Of a DNA stretch of 64,000 nucleotides, positions 57,646 through 64,000 are shown one piece after another; within the stretch, counting starts at the first letter, position 1; every line of letters starts with the position of its first letter. The DNA is from REEB95 sp963762425 (lineage in GTDB: Bacteria; Pseudomonadota; Alphaproteobacteria; ATCC43930; CGMCC-115725). The stretch is taken from positions 37,030 through 101,029 of the forward strand of contig CAVXKY010000003.1 of the NCBI GenBank assembly GCA_963762425.1, written 5' to 3'. The notes beneath the pieces are model-generated. The model made no database searches. It had not been told where the DNA came from and saw only the letters and a program-made list of their open reading frames with translations. A program made the translations under genes and the position numbers.

Positions 57646-58703
57646 GACTCGTCCGCGCCCACCGCCTCGGCGACATTTTTGAATCCGTCGCGCTTCAGCA
57701 ATTCCAAAAGCTCGCGCTTGATGCGCGCGGCCAGGCCGACGCCTTCATAGGTCAAGGCGGTGTAAAGCTGCACCAGGCTCGCCCCGGCGCGGATTTTGGC
57801 ATAGGCGTCCGCGCCCGAGGCGATCCCGCCGACGCCGATGATCGGTATGCGCCCGCCGGTCAGGCGGTACATCTCGGCCAGAAGCGCGGTCGAAGGCGCG
57901 AACAAGCGGCTTGCCGCTCAATCCGCCCGTCTCGCGCGCGAATTTGCTTTTCAAATCCTTGGGCCTGGCCACCGTGGTGTTGGACACGATCAGCCCGTCG
58001 ATGGCGGATTCGAGCGCCGCTTCGGCGATGCCCACGATTTCCTTGGGCGTACAGATCGGGCGCGATCTTCAACAAGAGCGGCGGCGGGCGTTTCGGCGAG
58101 GATTTGGCGCGCGCCAGCTTGAGTTGCGCGATCAGCTCGACCAGCGCCGCTTTCTTCTGCAAATCGCGCAGGCCCGGGGTGTTGGGCGAGGAGACGTTGA
58201 CGGCGAGGTAATCGGCCAAGGGCGCAAGCTTCGCGACGCAAGCAACGTAATCCGCCGCGGCGTTTTCGCTGTCGCGGTTCTTGCCGATATTGGCGCCGAC
58301 GATGCCGCCCCGGCCGCGCCGCGCCGCAAGCCGCGCCGTCGACCGCGTCCAAACCTTCGCTGTTGAATCCCAGGCGGTTGATGACCGCGCGGTCCTCGGG
58401 GAGGCGGAACAGGCGCGGCTTGGGATTGCCGTCCTGCGGGCGCGGCGTCACCGTGCCGATTTCGACGAAGCCGAAGCCCAGCCCCAGCATCGCGTCCGGC
58501 GCCTCGGCGTGCTTGTCGAATCCCGCGGCCAGCCCGACCGGATTGGGAAAGCTCCGCCCCCACAGCTTGACGCGCAAAGGGGCCGGGTCGGGCGGGGGCT
58601 TGCGGCGCGGCATCAGGCGCAGCGCCAGGATGCTCGCGCGATGCGCCGCCTCGGGGGAAAGCGCCTTGAGCAGCGGGAGCGCCAGATCGGGCAGGGAGGT
58701 CAT
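57642..58703 (-). CDS. pyrD: Dihydroorotate dehydrogenase (quinone), three frame breaks
   Basis: Class 2 PyrD, which oxidises dihydroorotate to orotate with FMN and passes electrons to quinone at the inner membrane. Conserved segments are found in three frames: LWGRSFPNPVGLAAGFDKHAE and NRLGFNSEGLDAV (first), IVGANIGKNRDSENAA and YLAVNVSSPNTPGLRDLQ (second), IDGLIVSNTTVARP and SGKPL (third), and GRIPIIGVGGIASGADAYAKI (fourth). The breaks are near 58332, 58052 and 57908, and each is repaired by removing one base. All active-site segments are present, so sequencing insertions are more likely than pseudogenisation. Confidence 0.9.
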
Positions 58704-58769
58704 GCGCGGCTTTTCTGGCCCTTGCCGTCATGCGAAGCAAAAAACAAAATCAAGCGGCGGCTGAAACCG

Positions 58770-60461
58770 TCAAAACACCGGCGTTTCGCGATAGGTGCCC
58801 CACAGCTTTTTCAACGCCGCGACGATCTCGCCCATGGTCGCCCCGTTCTCGACCGCTTCGATGGTGACGGGCAGGATATTCTGCCGGTCGTCCCGCGCCA
58901 CCGAGACCAGTCTTTCCATGAGGTTTTTGTATTTCAGCTTGTCCCGCTCGGCGCGCACGCGCCGGGTCCGGGCAATCTGCCGTTCCGCCGTCTCCGGGTC
59001 GTAGGGGTGGGTTTCGAGTTCGGGACCCTCATCCTCGTCGATGAACCGGTTGACGCCGATGACCGGCTTTTCGCCGGTCTGCTTGCGCAGCGCGGTCTCG
59101 TAGGCGAAGTCCGAGATCTGCTTCTGGAACCAGCCTTCCTCGATCAGCTTGATCGTCCCGCCGTTCGCGTCGACATAGTCGAGGATTTCGAAAATGCGCT
59201 TCTCGTATTCGCTGGTCAGGCTTTCGACGAAATAGGATCCCCCGATCGGATCGACCACGTTGGACACGTTGATTTCCTCGGCGATGATCTGTTGCGTCCG
59301 CAGCGCCATGCGCATGGCGTCCTCGGTCGGAATCGCGAAGGCCTCGTCGTAGCCGTTGGTGTGCAGCGACTGGCAGCCGCCGAGCACGGCCGACAGCGCC
59401 TGCAGGGCGGTGCGGACGATGTTGATCTGATATTGCGGCTTGGTCAGGGTCGCGGCGGCCGTCTGGCAGTGGAAGCGCAGCCGCATGGAGTCCTGGTTCT
59501 TCGCGCCGAAGCGCTTTTTCATGATTTTCGCCCAGGCGCGCCGCGCCGCCCGGAACTTCGCGATCTCCTCGAAGAAATCGCCCTGGCTCACGAAGTAGAA
59601 CGCCAGCCGCGACGCGAATTTGTCGACGTCCATTCCGGTCTTGAGCACCTCCTCGACGTAGACGATGCCGTTGGCCAGCGTGAAGGCCACCTCCTGCAGC
59701 GGCGAGGAACCCGCTTCCGAAATGTGGTAGCCGGAAATGTTGATCGGGTTGTAACGCCGCATGTTTTCGGCGCAATAGGTTATGCAGTCGCGCACGATGC
59801 GCACCGAGGGCCCGATCGGAAAGCAATACTCCTTCTGCGCCATGTACTCCTTGAGTATGTCGGCCTGGATCGTGCCCGACAGCTTGTGCAGATCGAGGCC
59901 GCGCTTCTTCGCCAGCGCGACGTACATGGCGAGCAGGATCCACGCCGATGGGTTGATCGTCATGGACACCGAGATGTTCTCGAGATCGATGCCGTCATAG
60001 AGCGCTTCCATGTCGGCGAGCGTATCGACCGCCACGCCTTCGCGGCCGACCTCGCCCTCGCTCATCGGATCGTCGCTGTCGTAGCCCATGAGCGTGGGCA
60101 TGTCGAAATCGGTGGAAAGCCCGGTCTGCCCCTGCTTGATCAGGTATTTGAACCGCTTGTTGGTGTCCTCGCCGGTGCCGAATCCCGCGATCTGGCGCAT
60201 GGTCCAATGCCGGCTGCGGTACATGGTCGGATAGGGGCCGCGCGTGAAGGGATAGCGGCCGGGCAGCCCGATATCCTCCAGCGGGATGTCGGCTGTGTCG
60301 GCGGCGGTGTAGACGCGTTTGACCGGGATATCGCCGGTGGTGAAGAACTGCTCGCGCCGCTCGCGCTGCTTGCGCAGGAACGAAGCGACCTCGTTTTGCT
60401 CCCACTCGGCAACCTGCTCGCTCATCTGCTCAAGCGATTTTGGATCGATCATCCGATTCAT
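58770..60461 (-). CDS. hcmA: 2-hydroxyisobutyryl-CoA mutase large subunit
   Basis: A 563-aa catalytic TIM-barrel subunit of a two-subunit B12 acyl-CoA mutase. The length without a B12 domain matches HcmA. Three positions decide substrate: Ile91 (MRQIAGF; Tyr in methylmalonyl-CoA mutase, Phe in isobutyryl-CoA mutase), Asp118 (LSTDFDMPT; Ala in methylmalonyl-CoA mutase) and Gln209 (EYMAQKEY; Arg in methylmalonyl-CoA mutase). These equal Ile90, Asp117 and Gln208 of Aquincola HcmA, as I recall them, with a constant offset of one. The reaction interconverts 2-hydroxyisobutyryl-CoA and (S)-3-hydroxybutyryl-CoA. Start: ATG at 60461 has GGAG six bases ahead; an ATG at 60473 has none. It overlaps the GTPase gene. 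Confidence 0.92.
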   Translation of the reverse strand: MNRMIDPKSLEQMSEQVAEWEQNEVASFLRKQRERREQFFTTGDIPVKRVYTAADTADIPLEDIGLPGRYPFTRGPYPTMYRSRHWTMRQIAGFGTGEDTNKRFKYLIKQGQTGLSTDFDMPTLMGYDSDDPMSEGEVGREGVAVDTLADMEALYDGIDLENISVSMTINPSAWILLAMYVALAKKRGLDLHKLSGTIQADILKEYMAQKEYCFPIGPSVRIVRDCITYCAENMRRYNPINISGYHISEAGSSPLQEVAFTLANGIVYVEEVLKTGMDVDKFASRLAFYFVSQGDFFEEIAKFRAARRAWAKIMKKRFGAKNQDSMRLRFHCQTAAATLTKPQYQINIVRTALQALSAVLGGCQSLHTNGYDEAFAIPTEDAMRMALRTQQIIAEEINVSNVVDPIGGSYFVESLTSEYEKRIFEILDYVDANGGTIKLIEEGWFQKQISDFAYETALRKQTGEKPVIGVNRFIDEDEGPELETHPYDPETAERQIARTRRVRAERDKLKYKNLMERLVSVARDDRQNILPVTIEAVENGATMGEIVAALKKLWGTYRETPVF

Positions 60462-61440
60462 GACGTGCTCCATGAGAGTCGCGGAGAGTTGTCCGTTCGA
60501 GGAATTCCGCCGCGACCGAGTACGGGTCGGTCTCGCGGCGCATCAATCGCGTCGCGAGCGAGGCATCGCTTTTCGCGAGATCGTCGGCGAAGCGCCGCAG
60601 CAGCATGTTTTCGGCGGTCTTCCTCAGCCGGAATTGCGCGATCGACAGCCCGCGGTTGCGCCCGAGCGGGGTCTCGAACGTGGCCTTGCGGTGCCGCTCG
60701 ATGGCTTCCAGCAATTCTTCGAATCCCGATCCCGATACCGCGCTGGTCCCGATCACCGGGATCTTCCACAGCGGCTTTCCCGGCGCCAATCCGAGCGCCA
60801 GCATCTGCTTGAGGTCGATGAGGGTCCGGTTGGCGTCGCTTCGGTCGCATTTCGAAACCACGTGAATATCGGCGATCTCGAGAATGCCGGCCTTGATCGC
60901 CTGGACTTCGTCGCCGAGGCCGGGCGCCGAGACCACGATCGTGGTGTGCGACGCCTTGACGATCTCCACTTCGTCCTGGCCCACGCCCACGGTCTCGATG
61001 ATGATGGTGTCGAAACCGGCGACGTCGAGAATGTCGACCGCGTCCAGCGTCGCATGCGCCATGCCCCCGGTCGCGCCGTGGCTCGCCATCGAGCGGATGA
61101 ACACCCCCGCATCGCCGGCCAGCTCCGTCATGCGGATACGGTCGCCGAGAATCGCGCCGCCCGAGTAGGGACTGGACGGGTCGATCGCGATCACGCCCAC
61201 CTTGACGCCCTTGGCGCGGAATTTTTCCGTCAACTTGGCGACCAGCGTCGACTTGCCGCTGCCCGGCACGCCGGTGATGCCGACGACGTGGGCGCGCCCC
61301 GCCAGCTTGTAGATCCGGGCCAGCGCGGCGCGGGCTTCCGGATTGCCGTGCTCCGCGCGCGAGATCAGCCGGGCGATTGCGGCCGGCTCGCCGGCCTGAA
61401 CCCGCGCCACCAGGTCGAATGAGGCTGCCGTCGGGCTCAA
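60430..61440 (-). CDS. MeaB/MeaH-type GTPase chaperone of the mutase
   Basis: A 336-aa G3E GTPase of the ArgK/MeaB type: P-loop GVPGSGKS, switch region DPSSPYSGGAILGDRIRM, ETVGVGQDE and the base-specificity region SKCD. These chaperones load adenosylcobalamin into acyl-CoA mutases and protect the radical intermediate. The start is TTG at 61440, overlapping the ligase stop by 4 bases, with AAGGGA ahead. The end overlaps hcmA. Such tight packing means fixed stoichiometry with the mutase. Confidence 0.92.
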   Translation of the reverse strand: MSPTAASFDLVARVQAGEPAAIARLISRAEHGNPEARAALARIYKLAGRAHVVGITGVPGSGKSTLVAKLTEKFRAKGVKVGVIAIDPSSPYSGGAILGDRIRMTELAGDAGVFIRSMASHGATGGMAHATLDAVDILDVAGFDTIIIETVGVGQDEVEIVKASHTTIVVSAPGLGDEVQAIKAGILEIADIHVVSKCDRSDANRTLIDLKQMLALGLAPGKPLWKIPVIGTSAVSGSGFEELLEAIERHRKATFETPLGRNRGLSIAQFRLRKTAENMLLRRFADDLAKSDASLATRLMRRETDPYSVAAEFLERTTLRDSHGARHESDDRSKIA

Positions 61441-62881
61441 CGCCGTCCCTTTTCGATCTGCGATTGCATGTCGGCGAAAACTTTCCGGTCGTCGATCACC
61501 CGGCGCGCCTTGAAATCCGTGCGCGCGATGGAATTCGGTTCGACGATCTCCACGATCGTCGCGCAAGCCCGAGAACCTTGTGCAGCTTTCGCTCCACCTC
61601 CATCCGGACTCCCGAGATCGCGGCGGCGCCCTTGGCATGGGTCGCGGCGTCGCATTCGACGCGCAGCAGAAGCTCGTCCATCGTCGCCTCGCGGCTGATC
61701 AGGATGCGGTGTTCCCCGCCGTAATGCGGCAGCTCGTTCAGCGCCGCGTCGATCTCGCTCGGATACACGTTCTCGCCGCGGATCGTGAACATGTCATCGA
61801 TCCGGCCGAAAATCCCGTGCGGCAGGCGCGGATAGGTGCGGCCGCAGGGATTTCCGTCGTTGGTCCACAGCGAGAGATCGCCCGAAAGCAGCCGGATCAT
61901 CGGCTGCGACGTCCGCTCGAGATTCGTGTAGACCGGCGTCCCGCGCGCGCCGTAGGGAACGCGGCGCATCGTGGCCGGATCGCACACCTCGGTGTAGACG
62001 ATGTCCTGCCAGCACAACATGCCCGAGGTCTCGGCGGTTCCCGCCACGTTCATCCACGGCGTCACTTCGGCCATGGAGCCGCAGTCGGAAACCCGCGCGC
62101 CGTAGAGCTCCTCGATCTTGCCGCGAACGCCGGGAATGGACGCCCCGGGCTCGCCGGAAAAGAACATGACCTTGAGCCTGAAATCGCGCGGATCGAGCCC
62201 TTCCTCGGCGGCCACCTGCGCCAGGTGCAGGGCATAGGTCGGCGTGCCGTAAAACGCGGTCGGCTTGATCATGGCGAGCCACTGGACGCAGCGCGCCGAC
62301 ATGCCGGAAACGCCCGCGCCGAACGGGAAACACCGCGCCCCCAGACGCTCGGCGCCGGCGAGCGCGCCCCAGCTTCCCATGTAAAGCGAGAAAATCGCCG
62401 CGACGCAGATCGTGTCGCCGGGCCGCAAGCCCATCGCCCACATGACCCGCGCATGCGCGTTGGCGATGGCTCGCCAGTCGTTGCGGCCGATGGCGAACGC
62501 CGTGGGTCGGCCGGTGGTGCCGCTGGTGCCGTGAATGTGGAAAATCTCGGCTTCGGGCGCGCATAGATAGTCGCCGAACGGCGCCGACCGTTCCTGGGCG
62601 GCGCGCAAGTCCTTCTTCCTCACCACCGGGACCTTCGATTCGAAATCCTCCAGCGACCGGAGCTGCGAGGGATGGAATCCGGCTTCGTCCCATTTGCGCC
62701 GGTAGAACGGCGCGCGCTCGTAGGCATAGGCGCAGACGGTCTTCAGCCGTTCGAGAATCAGGCCCTCGCGCTCGGAGGCGGGCATGGTTTCCCGGCCGGG
62801 GAACCAATAGCGGCTCGCGGAATCCGGAAAATAGTTCTCGTCGTAGGAGGGTGGAAAAGACCACGACTCCATCGCGGTCAC
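61437..62881 (-). CDS. Acyl-CoA ligase of the phenylacetate-CoA ligase class, probably 2-hydroxyisobutyrate-CoA ligase; one frame break
   Basis: An AMP-forming ligase of about 480 aa. The ATP/AMP loop is HIHGTSGTTGRPTAFAIG, and other blocks are GTPTYALHLA, DCGSMAEV and a C-terminal RGENVYPSEID. The frame shifts near 61567; adding one base recovers the C-terminal IVEIVEPNSIARTDFKARRV segment, a family feature containing the catalytic Lys. It activates the free acid to its CoA thioester for the mutase; 2-hydroxyisobutyrate is the likely substrate because of hcmA. The start is GTG at 62881, overlapping hcmB. Confidence 0.88.
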
Positions 62882-63285
62882 CGCGCCCCGCGTTGCGCGA
62901 CCAATTCGCGCAACCGCGCCACGATCTGTTCGGGCGGCGTGTCCTGCAGCAGCACCTCGCTGACGCCCATTTTCTTCAACGCCACGACATCCTCGTCGGG
63001 CATGACACCGCCGGCGACGACGATCATGTCGTCGGCGCCTTCCTGCTTGAGCCGGGCGAGGATTTTCGGGAATACCGTCATCTGGACGCCGGACAACAGG
63101 CTGACGCCGAGCACGTCGACGTCCTCCTGGATGGCGGCGGTCACGACCTCGTCCGGAGTCCGGTGCAGGCCGGAATAGATCACGTCCATGCCGGCGTCGC
63201 GCAGCGCGCGGGCGACCACCTTCACCCCGCGGTCGTGGCCATCGAGGCCGACCTTGGCCAGCAGGATGCGGATCGGCGGTGACAT
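62878..63285 (-). CDS. hcmB: 2-hydroxyisobutyryl-CoA mutase small B12-binding subunit
   Basis: A 135-aa Rossmann-type cobalamin-binding subunit. The DxHxxG signature is DGHDRG (Asp15, His17, Gly20), followed by GVSLLSG and VAGGVMP. His17 replaces the lower ligand of the cobalt. It pairs with HcmA. It is the first gene of the leftward operon hcmB-ligase-GTPase-hcmA, all four overlapping by 4 to 32 bases. Confidence 0.94.
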   Translation of the reverse strand: MSPPIRILLAKVGLDGHDRGVKVVARALRDAGMDVIYSGLHRTPDEVVTAAIQEDVDVLGVSLLSGVQMTVFPKILARLKQEGADDMIVVAGGVMPDEDVVALKKMGVSEVLLQDTPPEQIVARLRELVAQRGAR

Positions 63286-63323
63286 GGCGCGGCTCCCGGC
63301 GATTTTTATGACCTTGGATTATT

Positions 63324-63341
63324 GTATACCGTATTCTATAC
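63324..63341. promoter_or_regulatory. Inverted repeat between hcmB and gntR, likely operator
   Basis: GTATA, eight bases, TATAC in the 82-bp gap between divergent hcmB and gntR. The outer bases (ATTGTATAC) look like half of a FCD-type GntR operator. It is placed to control both directions. Confidence 0.55.
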
Positions 63342-63367
63342 TACGCAAGGCGGACGGGAGCGGCGTT

Positions 63368-64000
63368 TTGCGAGCCTTGGTCAGTCGGAAAACCCTGGTC
63401 GATCAGGCCTATTCGGCCCTGCTCGATGCGATTTGCGACGGGACCCTGAGCCCGGGCGAACGGCTCACGCAAGCCAATGTGGCGGAGCGGTTGAAGGTTT
63501 CGCGCCAGCCGATTCACAACGCGCTGCTGGTGCTGAAGGCGCAGGGCTTCGTGCGCGCCAGCGGCCGCCGCGGCCTCGCGGTCGCGCCGATCGACCAAGG
63601 CCTTTTCCATTCCATCTACGAATTCCGCTCGGCGATCGAACCGCTCGCGGTGCGGCTCGCGGCCGCGCGCGTCACGCCCGAACGGATCGCGGCCGGCCGC
63701 GCCTTGGTGGTCAAGGGCGAGGCGATGGCGCGGCGGAAGAATATCCGCGGCATGATCGAAGCCGACATGAACTTTCACATGTTTCTCTACGAATTGTCCG
63801 GCAATCCGCTGATCATCGATACCATGCGGTTGAACTGGCAGCATCTGCGCCGGACCATGGGGGCCGTGTTGCGGCTCGAGAAAATCTCGACCCGCGTTTG
63901 GCAGGAGCATGCCTCCGTCATCGATGCCTTGGCCGCGCGCAATGTCGAGGCCGCGGTGGCGCGGATCGAGGCCCATATCGTCCGCGCCCATTCCGACGTG
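63368..64000 (+). CDS. GntR-family (FCD) regulator, 3' end outside window
   Basis: The first 211 codons of a GntR regulator from a TTG start with GGGAG upstream. The winged helix (residues 10-75) reads LTQANVAERLKVSRQPIHNALLVL. The all-helical FCD effector domain follows with the expected metal-site residues (ADMNFHMFLYELSGNP, then HLRR, EHASVIDALAARN and EAHI). The open reading frame runs off the window end. By position and dyad it regulates the hcm operon, probably released by an acid or CoA intermediate. Confidence 0.92.
   Translation, partial: MRALVSRKTLVDQAYSALLDAICDGTLSPGERLTQANVAERLKVSRQPIHNALLVLKAQGFVRASGRRGLAVAPIDQGLFHSIYEFRSAIEPLAVRLAAARVTPERIAAGRALVVKGEAMARRKNIRGMIEADMNFHMFLYELSGNPLIIDTMRLNWQHLRRTMGAVLRLEKISTRVWQEHASVIDALAARNVEAAVARIEAHIVRAHSDV

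Noticed and set aside
58770..60461. Large mutase subunit as methylmalonyl-CoA mutase
   Set aside because: Tyr and Arg that hold the methylmalonyl carboxylate are replaced by Ile91 and Gln209, and Asp118 is present, all as in HCM.
58281..60812. 843-codon open frame on the plus strand opposite pyrD and hcmA
   Set aside because: Shadow of the opposite strand. The composition is typical of antisense GC-rich frames and no motif is visible.

Overview
The window reads as chromosome of a high-GC alphaproteobacterium, most likely Rhodospirillales-like. The support is gene content and protein style: gltBD, TRAP transporters, an infA-rpsU cluster, DUF3309 and YXWGXW stress proteins, a FixJ-type regulator and a tRNA-Gly of alphaproteobacterial form. 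No rRNA, CRISPR array or insertion sequence was seen. Eight single-base frame breaks in otherwise conserved genes (clpB x2, E2, a restriction-modification gene, pyrD x3, a CoA ligase) look more like assembly errors than gene decay.

Layout. 1-2164: 3' part of clpB. 2.2-5.1 kb: an accessory patch with a possible toxin/twin-immunity operon, a truncated cynS, an AT-rich insert gene and an intact cynS; both cynS copies carry a textbook sigma-54 promoter. 5.1-10 kb: leftward operon for a 2-oxo-acid dehydrogenase (E1alpha, E1beta, E2) with a semialdehyde dehydrogenase inside it. 10-21.7 kb: PAS histidine kinase, gltBD, orphan efflux outer-membrane lipoprotein, LpxR-like lipid A deacylase, FMN reductase. 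21.7-29.3 kb: two TRAP transporters around an infA-rpsU-cspA translation/cold-shock cluster. 29.7-39.2 kb: an envelope and stress region with Sel1, two MlaC paralogs, LTXXQ, YXWGXW, YflT-like, DUF3309 and BON proteins and a large hybrid kinase that ends in a FixJ/LuxR-type DNA-binding domain. Four near-identical 24-bp elements lie in 1.6 kb beside that kinase. Three precede protein genes and one precedes a candidate small RNA with a strong terminator.

39328-45190: a 5.9-kb integrative island in tRNA-Gly(CCC). It has perfect 47-bp att repeats, identical 20-bp subterminal repeats (probable integrase arm sites), a tyrosine integrase, a single-chain nuclease-methyltransferase restriction protein, a small overlapping gene and an unrecognised PD-(D/E)XK-type protein. 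This is a compact defence island.

45.2-58.7 kb: Ada, an ABC importer of the nitrate/sulfonate/taurine class, L,D-transpeptidase, a DUF882 peptidase, a split chromate transporter with TauE, a HAD phosphatase and pyrD. 58.8-64 kb: a tightly overlapped operon hcmB-ligase-MeaB-type GTPase-hcmA with a divergent GntR regulator. The large mutase subunit carries Ile, Asp and Gln at the three positions that mark 2-hydroxyisobutyryl-CoA mutase, so the operon most likely activates and isomerises 2-hydroxyisobutyrate or a related tertiary/branched hydroxy acid.
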